DNA from: Cichorium intybus
Taxonomy: Eukaryota; Streptophyta; Magnoliopsida; Asterales; Asteraceae
Length of the DNA stretch: 64,000 bases
Assembly (NCBI GenBank): GCA_023525715.1
Contig: CM042009.1
Span: forward strand, 127,436,319-127,500,318
Direction: 5' to 3'
The notes under the pieces are model-generated. The model saw nothing but the letters and a program-made list of their open reading frames with translations, ran no database searches and had not been told where the DNA came from. The position numbers and the translations under genes were made by a program. Of this stretch, positions 15,925 through 29,080 are shown piece by piece (the stretch's first letter is position 1; each line of letters opens with the position of its first letter).

Positions 15925-16998
15925 TATTTACTAAATTACCTTTAGGAAGCTAGATGGTGATTAATGTGGAATACAATCAAGTGATGTCAATAGTGGAACC
16001 AACTATTCTCCATACCCGGTAGCATAAACCAAGTATAATTACATCAAATTATATTTATTATTAAAGTGATTTTCTTGATATTAACGTTTTATTTTTTATG
16101 ATTACATTTTATTGTAGTTAATTCTTGAGATTGGTGACACGTCGCGGTCGTTGATGCGGTCAAAAATACTAGATTTAAACTTACCGGTCCACTAACTAGT
16201 AGTAAGTAAGGGTCAAACCGTGGACTACCGTGGAGCCAGTGGATGACAATTTGTGTTAAAAACTCGACCAATCTATAGTGTCACTCTATAGACGGTTTCT
16301 GTCTATACACTTTAAAGAACCGAAAAACTCGAAAATGCGAAGCACGAATTATTGTTCTAAACTTAATTCCAAATAACGATCAACCAACATCATCCAATCT
16401 GAATCCGAGATCTAACTCAGAAATCAGAAACCAGATACTTTAAACAACCATCCAAACAAAACGATTATCGAACCGAAACTAAAAAATGAATTTTAAACCA
16501 AACTTGCATTCAAACAAATCTCTACTCAGAGCCAAATGCTTATGGAATTAGAGAATAAATCCAATCCTCGTGGTCAATGGTATTCTACAAGTCAGAATCC
16601 TTGATCGCACGAAAGAACATAAACCGAAAATGAAATGAAATAACATGGAAACTATCAAACTATCAACTACGAATCTCTACACTACTAAATCTGAGTCAAA
16701 GATGTCTGAGTTCCACTCAAATGTCGAATCTTCGCTCCCAAATCATGAACCGGGAGCCTCTATTTATAGTTGCGGATTTTGCCTCCCCGCGTCGTGGCAA
16801 GGCCTTATACGCGGCGCGGCTTATCTATAATGCCCGTTTCTTAGTGCTTTGAAATTCAAATCCCATCCGTTGTCACAGCTCACCACGTCGCGTAGCTCCT
16901 TTAGGTATGCGGCGCGTGTGTTACTCCGACGACTAGAAGGACGACGGAAGTGGAGGTCGGCGGCAGGGGTTGTCAGCACTAGAATTTTAACCTAGAGC
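15925..16998. other. No gene recognised
   Basis: This is mixed unique sequence. A short block near 15985-16050 (CCATACCCGGTAGCATAAACC) resembles 19965-20010. A TATA-like CTATAAATAGAGG on the minus strand (16758-16770) lies in a more GC-rich patch (16740-16970). I cannot assign a transcript. Confidence 0.5.
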
Positions 16999-17131
16999 TC
17001 TGATACCATGTTATAATATAGAATTGTTGATCATAAATATGAGGGTTTAAGCAAATATAAATAGTGATACAAAATGGACTATTGACCTAACCTAAACCAT
17101 AATGGGTATTAGAGTAACCCTAATCACTAAC
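16999..17131 (-). mobile_element. LTR-retrotransposon relic: short LTR with Met-tRNA primer site
   Basis: The minus strand reads TGGTATCAGAGCTC at 17012-16999, the primer-binding site complementary to initiator Met-tRNA used by Copia and TRIM elements. Just before it a roughly 118-bp segment (17131-17014) starts TGTTAGTGATTAGGG and ends ATTATAACA, the TG...CA form of an LTR. I found no second LTR to the left, so this is a truncated copy. It may be a TRIM or the 5' end of a Copia element. Confidence 0.6.
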
Positions 17132-17358
17132 AGGAAATACTGAAGAAACATTGAACATCTTTTATTGTTTAGATACTAAACATTCAATTGATTATCAAAT
17201 TTTAGCAAATAACAAGAAATTATGAGAACAAATGAACATCAAACCACTTTCATTCAATTAATTATCAAACACATTAGGTTCATCATTTTCCCAAGTTAAT
17301 GCCACAAAATTAATACTCCACGAAACTAAGAACTGTTACAATAAATAAATTAAAATTA
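17132..17358. other. No gene; ends in a MULE target duplication
   Basis: AT-rich sequence without coding signal. The last nine bases TTAAAATTA (17350-17358) recur at 18512-18520. Confidence 0.7.
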
Positions 17359-18511
<1,153 letters not shown>

Positions 18512-18601
18512 TTAAAATTAAGCATTAAATTTAGGTTAGATCCTAAGAATTTAAATTATTTCAAAATAGAGACGATAAAACTTAAATTACTGCAGGTCTG
18601 C

Positions 18602-19186
18602 TAGGGGTGAGCACAAAAACCAAAAAACCGAACCAAAACCGAATTAACCGATATAATTGAACCATAATAACCGAGCTGTGTCAGAAACCGATGGTTCGGT
18701 TTGTATTTTTTGTTAACCGATAAGAAGCGGTTCGGTTTTGGTTTTATAAGATAACTGAACCAATATATAACCGAACCGATATATTTATATGTAATTATAT
18801 TTTAAATTTTAAATTATAGAATATAAATAATAAAATCAAAGTCTAATAAAGTTATTTAAAAGAAATCTAATACTAAAAATTAGAAAACGTAAATGAGTCT
18901 TTCAGAAAGAATGACGAATGAAGGTGTGTCTAAATTTCATTTATTAAATCAATGTAGTTTTTTGTTTTTCACTTTTTATTTCAATGAACTTTCAATTTTT
19001 ATATCGTTTTTGTTTGTTTTGGTTAACCGATATTAATCTTTAACCAAAACCATTAACCGATAAAAACCATTAACCATAACCAATATTAACCATAACCAAT
19101 AGCTACTAAAATACATTAACCGATCATAATGGTTATGGTTCGGTTTTGGTCGATAACCAAACCAAACCGCCCCATATACAGCACTA
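18602..19186. mobile_element. Non-autonomous hAT element, 8-bp TSD
   Basis: Ends are TAGGGGTGAGCAC and, inverted, TAGTGCTGTATATGGGG, flanked by AGGTCTGC at 18594-18601 and 19187-19194. The interior is rich in CGGTTNGGTT and AACCGAACC subterminal repeats, as in many plant hAT MITEs. It is 585 bp with no open frame of interest. Confidence 0.9.
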
Positions 19187-19194
19187 AGGTCTGC

Positions 19195-22100
19195 AGCAAA
19201 GAAACAAGACTAAAAAAACAAATTGCAGAACCGAACCCCCTCCCTTTTCACAATTGATCACCAAGTCTGGTCTGCATCTTCCGCATTCCTTCCATCGATC
19301 GAGAAAGAAAGAGAGCAAAACAAAATAAATAAAAAAACAAAATGGCAGGTTTTGTTTTCCCTCCTCGCTCTTTTATTTCGATCCTAGGTGTAGAACAAAA
19401 GAAAACGATGATAGATAGTGATAACAGGTGGTAAAGACGATGAAGTCTAAAAAGCCGATAAAAGAGGGGTGTTTTCTGGGTGTAAAGACGACGAACAGCC
19501 GACCCTCTTTTTTGTGTGAAAATCTCTTTACCCCTCTTTATGGGCACCTGTCATGTAAATCTCGAATACGACAATTATAAATTCTCCCATGTGATCTGTG
19601 CATGAAGAGTCAACGGATCCTTTACGTTTAGAGCTTCCTTTTACAGACTCGTTCTCCTCCTTCACTTCATCTGGATCGAGCACCATTGAACCCACCATGT
19701 CCACATGCTTTTTCAAGCTCTCGGCATTTATGGTGGGTGGATATGGAGGTATTCACCTTCCATCATATCAATTGCACCTCAAAGAAGCATACAGCAGCCA
19801 ACATAGGTCCTGATGAAAGAGTGGGAATTAGTTCTCCTATTTACCATTTAATTATGACCTAATTACCCCCAGGAAGATAAATAGTGATAAATGCAGAAAA
19901 CACTGGATCCTTTGCTTGAAGCAACATGTGATCCTGATGGTGTTGTCAGTTGTGAAACCGGCTATTCGATCTCCATACCCAGACAACGTACATAAACCAA
20001 GTATGATCCCATTCCACATATAATGCTTACAACCTCTTAAATCATTTTATTAACAACTTACGACTATTAATAGTTTTCGTAAGAGTAAAAACTGCATAAA
20101 TGGTCTGATCCGGAACTTTCTTTTATTTAGGTCCAAAAAGGAATCTATATATAATTTTGGTTCTTATGTCATGGTTTCGTTTTGCTTTAGGTCCATGTAT
20201 CGTTAAATATAATAAGTCAGCTATGAGTATTTTTGCAAAATAACCATTTTATCCTTGGACCAAACTCAAAAAAAAACAAGATACCACATGTACCAAAATT
20301 GTAATCTACTAATAATGTTATTAGTGTATCATTTTCAAATTATAAAAGATATTTAATATTTTTAAGTGTGTGGATATAATCTCACATACATAATTTGTAT
20401 TTAATATCCATAATATTCTTAAATAATTTGGTGTTTATCTAATATAAATTTTTCTCTATATAATTAAATCTTTAATTAGACAAATTAAATACAAAATCAA
20501 GAATGCTTTTTTTAATCTTTTATTATTATTATTATTACTACTGTTATTATTATCAAAATAGAAATAATAGTGTAAATATTATTAAAACAAATTATACTTT
20601 TTACAAAAACTGGACAACGGGGCGGTCATCCTGACCCAACCCATTATGACCAGACCAAAACTTACACATTTGGTCCTATAGTTTGCACTTTTGACCTGAA
20701 CCTATTTTTGACTGTTGTTACACATTTGGTCCTATAGTTTGCACTTTTTATTTAGGTCCAATAGAATTCTTTTTTTCACTTTTGATCCCTATTTTAGGGT
20801 TTCAAACTGCTTTTGGTCCTTGTCCCCTGTAAAATAAACAACACTAGCTTCTTTGCATATGGAATCATCTGTCTAGATGACATACAAGGATTCAACAAAA
20901 ACTACATTCAAATCCTTTACTAGGTTAGAATGTATAAAACAAGATTATAAGAAAGGTCAGCAAAAACAATTTAATAATTTTCTAATTCTTTTTAGAGTGA
21001 TTTATATTTTTGGTCCCTGATGTATGTCAAAAGCTACTTGAAATATGATAGTAATGAAGGTAGCCTTTTGTTACTGTCAATTCAACATGTTTAGTCTAAT
21101 CCTAGCCTCGTGCCTAGACCAAGCGAGTTAAATCATCCAAATTAGAACATGTGAATCTCTTGCTTAGGTCTGACTCGAGAACATGTTGTAAGATATTTTA
21201 AAGACAAAGGCATGCACACATGCATTGTAAGAACATCGAGACTGATGTTAAGTCAAACTGTGTTGATTCGGAAGATGGGTTAACCATTCAGACACTTTTG
21301 TTGGTCCTTTTATAAATTTAAATAATTAATAGGTTAAATATGATGAACCAAAAGGAGTATCAATTTTTAGTTTGGTGGATAAGGGAAACAATGAGTCAAA
21401 AGGAGGTGAATTTTTACCATTGTAAGTTTCCCCTTTTACTTTACGTTTGACAAACATCTATGCATTAAGACACTTTTACTACACAGATAAACATGTGCGA
21501 ATTTTCTGGCTTGCTGCATTGAGGTCCAACAAAGTTCTTAGTTGGTTAGGTGACACATTTTTTCAAGCATATTTTTTAAACTTTTACATGTATTATTATG
21601 GTCTAAATGCAATAAATAGCAACATACTTCCATTTATTACTACAACATCTTACTTTCATATATTTCTATTATAACATTGTACTTTCCTTCTTTTTCTTAT
21701 TAAGACATTGTATCCTAGAAACTCTGCCAAATTATATCATTTTATTGTCAAAGAGCAACATAATTCCAGTTCTTTATTTATTATCGCAATTTACTTCCAT
21801 TTATTTCTACTACAACATTGTACTTTCTATAAAATAACAAAAACAAACGAAAATTAAAAAATAAGGAGAGTTTTGTATAAACATGCTATTCTTGCTCTTT
21901 CCGACCCAACTTTACGATCCAAATGTACTGTTGAGCAAACTTACACTTAAACTGAGGTAAGACACACATTCTTCTCTCTAGACTCCAACAAAACATTATT
22001 ACACCCCCCCCCCCCCCCCCCCCAATTGAGTTAAAAATATTCTTACTTTTATATATTTGCATATTCCTATTATAGGGTTGGCCTATTTCTAAGAGTGAAT

Positions 22101-22766
22101 GTCCATTTTCCCCTATTCAGTTTAACGGAAAGATCTGCATATCTGGCCAGGTGTCTACTTCTTCTCGAACATTCAAACAATATCCACATATAATTTTCTA
22201 AAAAGAAACTACAAAGAGTTACACTAATAGTTATTAGTCAAATATTAAATAAATAAATAAATAAAACCTCCTATCATGACAAAATTGGAGGATATTTGGA
22301 TTAAAATCAATGCCAGTATTATTTTCAAATGAAAATTGTCAAATTTGGCCCATTTATCTAAAAATAGGTCAACTTGGGTTATATATTTATTCCAACAGAT
22401 GAGATTGCTAGATTTTAAACTTACCTGAAAAATCCCCTAAAGAGTATGCTTATTCAAAACGTTTATATTATTTTTAAAGGCTAATTGCAATAAATACCAA
22501 CAAATTTTCAGCGTACTTTCATAATAGCATCTAGCACATCAAATCATGTTGAATTTGTTCACATTATAGGTCTTGATTTTGAGCTAGCCAAGAAATATGG
22601 ACTCTTCAACTCATCCACATTCCATATAAATAACTGAGTTTTTTTAGCATCAGTCTTTTACTCACAAAAATTATCGCCCATAATTGGACTCCCCATTGAA
22701 ATGGCTGCTGTAGTTTCGGTCATGCCATATTCCTATTGTATAGAAGTTGTAGAAAAGATCATTTAA
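19195..22766. other. Gene-poor stretch; dispersed repeats only
   Basis: I see no supportable gene. A minus-strand frame (19528-19716, VDMVGSMVLDPDEVKEENES) looks exon-like but matches nothing I know. Sequences of the 'TTTGGTCC' type at 20090-20220 and 20640-20770 resemble ends of MULE-like repeats, but I could not pair them. 20815-20945 resembles 10060-10250. A C17-18 run lies at 22006-22023. Confidence 0.5.
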
Positions 22767-23395
22767 ATTAGAGATGAGACAACCACTCTAACTTTTCAAC
22801 TCTAAACCTTCCAACAAATCCAAGATTAAGAGATTGCAAGTTGGTGAGGTTTCCAAACTCTGGAGGAATGGTTCCATTAAGAGAGTTATAGGAAAGGTCA
22901 AGGTAACTTAATTTGGTCAAGGAACCAATTGACCTGGGAATGGTTCCATTCAGATTATTGGAATGAAGATTGAGGTACCTTAATCGTGTCATGGATGATG
23001 GAACCAATGAAAGTGGGAATGCTTCCATGAAAAGAATTGTAGGAAAGATCAAGAACATTCAAGTAGCTTAAATTATGCAACGAAGGGCTAATCTCACCTT
23101 CAAGGCTATAGCTGTTGATATCAAGTACAATGACATGACCAGTTTTGTTGCTGCATGTGACTCCACTCCAATTACAGCACTCATGTTCATCAGCTCTCCA
23201 TGTAGAGAGATAATTAAAGGGGTCTTGAAGGGGAGCTTTAAAAAGAAGGAGAGCATCTCTCTCTTTATCCAAACACTTTTTCATAACACCATTTCTATCA
23301 TCTCCTCCTTCTCTCACTGCTACCAATTGGCTGCCATTTGTAATCACAACGAGTAGCAAGAGTAGTGAGAAATTTATAAAATTACAAGGTTTCAT
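22767..23395 (-). pseudogene. RLP relic: signal peptide, LRRNT and first LRRs, frameshifted and truncated
   Basis: From ATG 23395: MKPCNFINFSLLLLLVVITN (signal peptide), then the LRRNT cap with KKCLDKERDALLLFKAPLQD and CCNWSGVTC, then LRRs to SIPTFIGS. There a 7-base insertion, compared with the RLP at 49161-52020, shifts the frame. The next frame continues TRLRYLNLHSNNLNGTIP through about three LRRs to LEWLSHL, then TAA at 22767, where homology ends. About three quarters of the receptor is missing, including the TM segment. Its promoter is interrupted by a transposon within the TATA segment. It is a dead paralogue of the same cluster and on the same strand. Confidence 0.92.
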
Positions 23396-23471
23396 AATGT
23401 AAAATGAAAATCTTGGTGATTTTTGGTTTGCGATTGATGCCTAAACGAACTGCCCCCATGAGGGATTATAT

Positions 23472-24348
23472 CATAGTTACCTAGTTCGTGGTTCGCTCCG
23501 GTACGGGAACGAGGACCGGGAACGCGGTTCTATATATCAACCGTATCCGGTACGGAGGGGGGTAGGCTCATTTCGGTACGATACGGTACGGTGTACCCTT
23601 TAGTCTAGTACGATGTACCATGACTAAAAGACAAAACATGAACATAAATACATAATTGTAATTATCAAAACGGGAACAAAACAAGAATTCCCCTCTAATT
23701 ACTAAACAGGAGTATACATGTGATTACCAAAACAAGACCAATAGTCAATTACTCCATACTCCATTACATTACAGGAACATGAAAACAGAAAAAACAAGAC
23801 ATTGATTTTTTAGTCCAAAACAGAAAAACAGAAACAGTAAATAACTTAAAGTTTAGTGGCAATTAATTAAACAACAAAACACGCGGGTGGGTTCCGGAAA
23901 ATTGAAATTTCCAACGCAAAAATAGGGGAATATCATTCCCTCTTACTCAATCATCATCGTCTCTCTCTCTCTCTCTCTCACCATTTTCCAAACCCTCTCA
24001 TCGGAACTCAAAACCCTCTCGATCGAACGACAAAAAACCGCATTTCTACAACAAAATTAAGGACGAGAAGTTCATACAATCATCAATGGAGGAAGCGAGC
24101 GACTTAGCAACGGAGATTACGACCCAAAATTGCAATTGGAACACCGATTTAGAGAAAGAAACGCGAATCGGAAGTGAATGGGTCCGAATTGGACTTCGAT
24201 TTGGTCCGATTTGGATTTCGATTTGGTTCGCTGGCGTCATCGTTCCGACAATCGATCCAAGTAGCGACTGGTGCGACTCTGTACCGCGTTTGGGTACAGA
24301 GCGTTCCGATCGGAATTCGTGGCTTGTATAGCGAATTAGGTAACTATG
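23472..24348. mobile_element. 877-bp TIR element, 8-bp TSD, inserted in the TATA segment of the RLP relic
   Basis: Ends CATAGTTACCTAGTTCG (left) and CGAATTAGGTAACTATG (right) are inverted repeats. The flanks GATTATAT at 23464-23471 and 24349-24356 are identical. The original site reads GATTATATAGTC, equivalent to the TATATAGTC of the other RLP promoters. The 8-bp duplication suggests hAT; with one base less in the TIR it would be 9 bp and MULE-like. CGGTACGG repeats lie near the left end. An open frame at 24086-24331 is unassigned. Confidence 0.88.
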
Positions 24349-24356
24349 GATTATAT

Positions 24357-26361
24357 AGTCTTGACTGTGAAGAGGAATGATTCTGAGTGGCTGGCCTCAG
24401 CTTAGTAGCCTAATTGTGTGGGGCATACAATGCTTAATTTCCATGTAATTAGAACCAGACTGTACGACAAAATAAAGATAAAAAATTCAAATACTTGCCC
24501 CAAATCTGACATTCAAAGACTTAAAAGTCTTGGCAGTTTGTATTTATCATAGATATCTTTTCACATCATGAACTATTTTCAAAGACTTAAAAGTGATGTT
24601 TACCAAATCCTTTATTAAATACAACTACATAAGAATGCAAATGCAAACATTAAATTGACCCCCAATTCAACAGCAACTATGTCAAAAATCTCGTATCCCC
24701 CTCCATTATTAAGCAATTTTGTTTATGCCCTGATAGCAAGCACACTTCATCCTATCCTAAATGAATTTTTATGAAACCAATTAGAAAATTTTCAGCAGAA
24801 ACATATCTAATTATGATATCAATTAAAAAATCCGAAGAGAAACAGGAACATGAACCAACTATTCAGCAGAAAACAAACAAACAAAATCAAACAACAAAAA
24901 TAAAAAAACAATCAGCAGAAAATAGAGAACAGAGACGAAGAGAAGAAATGCGCTGAAAACCTGTGATGGCCGATAATTTACTTGATTGAAAACCAAGAAG
25001 ACGGCAACGGTGAGCGGCGGCTACGACAGTGGGAGATAGAAACGACGAATTCCAGTATATTTTATGGAGTTATTCACGAATATTTTATATATCGATTTTG
25101 TAGATATCCACCGGACCGATACTTTTATTAGCTTTGTTGAGTAAATTACAGTTTTGGTCCATGTTGTTTAATTTTTTTTAGTTTTGATTCAAGTTTTTTA
25201 TTTTTAAACTGATGGTCCTTATGATTGTAAAAAGTTTACACTACTGGTCCCTGGTTCATATAAAAAGACTAAAATACATTTTCTAATTTTTTTCTCTTTT
25301 TTTAAGATATTATCTAATTAGTAAATTAAAAAATAATAACAATAAACCCAAATGGTTTCTTCTGCATCTTCCTCGTTTTGGATCTATTTCCCTCCCAAAT
25401 CCCATCGAGAATGGTTACAGTGGACCAGCAGTGATGGTGCAGATGGAAAATCACCATAGTCAGCAATAGCAGCATCAGATGATTCCAGTTCATCTAGAAT
25501 ATCCGCCGAAAATTAGGAGTATGTAAACAGGTAGAGTTCGAGTAGGAATTGGATGAGGGAAGCGAGTTGGGTTCTAAAGCTCCCCGATAATGGAGATTAC
25601 TCGTCTCGAGTGATGCCGAGACGATCTGCAAAATGAGATACCGAAAGAATTTCAACTTACGATTTGGTTGAAAGGATGCAATATTTGTTCGTCAGGATCA
25701 TCAAAGGTCGTGGACTCTCACCAGAACGAAAGCCCCTACGTAAGAAACGATAATTTTTTCTGGTCTATCTGACGTCCCCGTTCGTGATCCCCTGACAGTC
25801 CGCTTGCTCCACATTAGTACCGCCTGGAAGGCTGTGACGACCCTCTCAATGACCTCAAGTAAATCACGTGATTCAGAAGCCATGGAAATCAATTCCCAAA
25901 CCGGAAGCCAAAATTTACTCATGGCGTACTAGAATCCATGGGATTAGAACAAAGAGAGCTTGCAAAAGTGATTAAGAAATGCATAATTCGAAAAGTAAAC
26001 CCTAAGGCTATTAGGAGTACACATCACTCCATGTCATGTGATGGGTTGTCATCTCACCGTCACACTCTATCACATTTGAAATTGTATGCCCATCACACCA
26101 CATCATATTTTTAATTAAAAATAAATCAATATTAAAATGAAAATGCTAGTTTCCTATCGGCTAAGGTTTAAAATAAAAAATAAAAATACAGTTTTTTTCT
26201 ATTGGGTGTAGTCTAATGTGATGGGGATCACATTCCATCACATTGCACCCTTTATGGTGTTTATGGTGTGATGATGATCCAAGTAAGCATCACGAAAGGG
26301 TTCGTGATACCCATTCCAAATGGTCTAATGGTGCCACTGCCACTCTTGAACGGTTACCAGT
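24357..26361. other. No gene recognised; RLP upstream sequence, then repeats
   Basis: 24357-24560 continues the RLP upstream region (palindrome AAGACTTAAAAGTCTT near 24527). Near 25140-25275 the GAGTAAATTACAGTTTTGGTCC sequence resembles the MULE end at 14092, but no partner was found. 26030-26330 holds repeated ATCACATCAC/GTGATG words, possibly a MITE. A minus-strand frame at 25701-25922 is unassigned. Confidence 0.5.
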
Positions 26362-26639
26362 TTTGCTAATATGAAACTTTGTGACATTACCGGTTTTGCT
26401 GTTGCATGTGACTCCACTCCTTTACAACAATCATGTTCATCAGTTCTCCATGTAGAGAGACGGCCATCAGGGTCTTGAAGGGGAGCTTTGAAAAGAAGGA
26501 GAGCGTGTCTCTCTTTATCCAAACACTTTTTCATAACACCATTCTCATCCCCTCCTTCTGTCACTACTACCAATTTGTTGGCATTTGTAATCACGGGTAG
26601 CAAGAGAAGTGAGAAATTTATAAAAACACAAGGATTCAT
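26362..26639 (-). pseudogene. RLP N-terminal relic with one-base deletion
   Basis: From ATG 26639: MNPCVFINFSLLLLPVITNA, then KKCLDKERHALLLFKAPLQD and LSTWRTDEHDCC. The next codon has lost a T (TGTTGTAAAGGAGTGG against TGTTGTAAATGGAGTGG in the RLP at 49161-52020), so the frame leaves the LRRNT motif. Homology ends near 26362 before any LRR. It keeps the family TATA segment (26699-26717) and duplicated upstream modules. It cannot produce a receptor. Confidence 0.9.
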
Positions 26640-27145
26640 AATGTAAAATGAAAAATATTGGTGATATTTGGTTTGTACTGATACATATATGAAATGCCCC
26701 CATGAGGGTTTATATAGTCTCAAATCGGTGGCCTACTTGTGTGGATCATAAAATACTTCATGTAATTTAAACCAAACTATAAGACAAAGTAAAGATGAAT
26801 AACTAAAATAAATTGCCCCAAACTAAACGTTCAAAGACTTACAAGTCTTTTGCAAATTGTATTTATTATAGATATCTTTTTCCATCATGTGATATTTTTC
26901 AATTTGTATTTATTATGGATATCCTCACCCAAATCAGAGGCCTGCTTGTGTGGGGCATATAATACTTAATTTCCATGAAATTAGAACCAAACTTTAAGAA
27001 AAATCAAAGATGAAGAATTGGAATTAATTGCCCCAAATTAGACATTCAAAGACTGCAATTTGTATTTATTATCTATATCTTTTCCATCTTGTGATATTTT
27101 TTGGTGACATAAATCACAAAAAAAAAAAAAAACAAACTCATAAAA
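26640..27145 (-). promoter_or_regulatory. RLP upstream region with two related modules
   Basis: Homologous to 52021-52560. After the TATA segment two related modules follow (about 26730-26890 and 26935-27090), each with a CTTGTGTGG start, a GATGAAGAATTG- or GATGAATAACT-like word and GCCCCAAA. The palindrome AAGACTTACAAGTCTT is at about 26833-26848. The effect on expression is unknown. Confidence 0.65.
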
Positions 27146-27640
27146 TTAAATACAAACGGCAAAAATTAAAAGAAACGCCATTAAAGGAACAGAGCTTCCA
27201 GTAATAATTTTAGAACCCTCAATCGCTTCAACATCATTGATTTTCAGTAATGAATGCTCAAATTCTTCAGCAATGCCTCGATAAATAGGAGCAGGAGAAG
27301 AAGGAGAAATCCCAAAACAATCGACAGTAGATTTATTAGAAGCAATCGTCACTTCAGCTTCAGAATTCATAAGAATAGAGCTTGGATCCCAACCATTGGA
27401 ATCTTCCGAATATATAGATCTCGGAGGCGTATCCCACAGGACACCATCAGGAGGTAAACCCTACATCACATCAGGAGAATCACTCTAAATTACGTAACAC
27501 AATACACATTCATAGAATCAAAGTGAGAAAGCTCTAAGACCCAGCTCCGGTAACCAGGGGAAGCCACCGGAACACGGGAAAACGAAAGAGAGTAGTGCTA
27601 AGCGGTGTGTATTTAATATTTGATATTTAATATTTATATA
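27146..27640 (-). pseudogene. Unrecognised open-frame relic upstream of the RLP unit
   Basis: The minus-strand frame has MNSEAEVTIASNKSTVDCFG and EFEHSLLKINDVEAIEGSKI, closely matching 53047-53403, with a shared leader up to about 27640. It is shorter than the copy-B version and ends after SSVPL in unrelated sequence. I do not recognise the family; a LINE or other retroelement ORF is possible because it recurs with its leader. It always lies between adjacent RLP units. Confidence 0.55.
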
Positions 27641-27678
27641 ATTTAAATTAAAGTTTTTTTCCAGAGTTAATCACATAA

Positions 27679-27885
27679 GGCTGGGGGGAGTGGTCGGCGA
27701 GCCATCCCCCTCGCTAAACAGCCACGTTGGTTTGGTTTGGCGAGTTCGTCGAAATATTGGCAAGGAATCCATCGGCGAAGGCGAAGGCGAGGGTGGCGGT
27801 GTGGTTTGGCGAGGCTTCAGCGAGAGTTTGGCGAGAGTTTCAGCGAGAGTTTGGCGAGGGTTTGGCGAGGCCACTCCCTCCAGCC
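27679..27885. mobile_element. Harbinger-type MITE, TAA TSD
   Basis: GGCTGGGGGGAGTGGTCGG at the left pairs with GGCCACTCCCTCCAGCC at the right, flanked by TAA (27676-27678, 27886-27888). The 207-bp interior repeats TTGGCGAG words. It lies inside an RLP-unit block, as shown by matching sequence on both sides in copies A and B. Confidence 0.88.
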
Positions 27886-27888
27886 TAA

Positions 27889-28401
27889 ACGACCTATAGT
27901 TCTACACAATTTTTTCGAGTTAATTACATACAGGACCTATCAATTTTACATAAAAATTGGATTTTTTTTTCGAAGATCATTTAAGGCGTCAAATCCCCAA
28001 GAACCTCCAAAAGCTTGTATCAAACTTTTTTGAAGAAGTCATAGATGGAAATTACATTTGTCTACTCCATAAAAATTGGATTTCTTTTAGGAAAAAATAC
28101 TGGCGGTTCCAATCCTATTACATGTAAAATATATCAAAACGATACTAAACTTGGAATTCGATTTCAAACTGGATATGATTTATCAAACCGACTTTTTCCT
28201 AAACTGCTCTAATTCGGTTTCTAGTTTTTTTGCGAAGTAGTTTTTTTTAATTTATCCACAACTTATTTCCTACAACACGAGAAAATGGTCATCATTGGTG
28301 TTAGTAGCAATTTTATTGATATTGAGGTCTTCAAAATCCTTGCCAATTTACATCACATATTGGAATATAAGAAGTCAAAAATAAAATTTATATGACAAAC
28401 T
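27889..28401. other. Diverged RLP-unit 3' flank
   Basis: It resembles 48690-49140 (for example GATATTGAGGTCTTCAAAATC and TGAAGAAGTCATAGATGG). No coding region is seen. Confidence 0.7.
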
Positions 28402-28585
28402 ATGTTTGTCTACTCTTTTTCAAAATTGCAATGAACACCACCATCGCACATTAACCTGAACTTTAAAGTTATCAAGAAATAGAAAAATACATATCTCCCA
28501 CGACTGTTAAGAAGTAAAGCACCACGTGTGATGCAAAATCCACTAGCAAAACAAATCAGTAGCCATACCAATATAGATCCATCTC
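28402..28585 (-). pseudogene. RLP C-terminal relic (TM segment and tail)
   Basis: The minus strand reads ASGFCITRGALLLNSRGRYV and then FFYFLITLKF, a decayed form of the GFWIACGALLLNRRGRR end of the RLP at 49161-52020, including the tail region after it. Nothing upstream of 28585 continues the gene. It is the 3' stump of another cluster member next to the relic at 26362-26639. Confidence 0.8.
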
Positions 28586-28819
28586 CAAAGTGTAAATATT
28601 ATGAAAACAAACAATTACTCCTTTTAATAAAAACTAGTGAACTGCTCATCTCTAATGCAAGAGTGATAATAAATATCAAGTTGTCCTTCAAGATCTCTAA
28701 TATCCAAATCACTAAAATCCCTTGTTCGGCCTTGCTGCTAGTTCTCCCTGTTGAAATCGACAAGTCGTGATCGTGAGACTTGAAGGCGTGGTTGACAAGT
28801 CCTGCTACAATTAATTGTC

Positions 28820-29080
28820 GTGAGCAATTGTCCATTAAATTTAATTAGCTTAAATGCCCATTTTTAATTAGCCAAAATGTAATTTTAATTAGCCCAAATG
28901 TTCAGCAATTGGATTTGTCGTGATCGTCCAGCAAATAACAATTGTCAATTAATTTTAATTAGCTCAAATGTTCATTTTTAATTAGCCCAAATGTAATTTT
29001 AATTAGCCCAAATGTACAATAATTGGATTTGTCATGATCGGCCAGCAATTGTCCATTAATTTTAATTAGCCAAATTAGAC
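28820..29080. repeat. Tandem repeat of about 118 bp, 2.3 units
   Basis: Units share TTTAATTAGC, AATTTTAATTAGCCCAAATG and AATTGGATTTGTCRTGATCG, starting near 28836, 28954 and 29056. No gene is associated. Confidence 0.8.
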
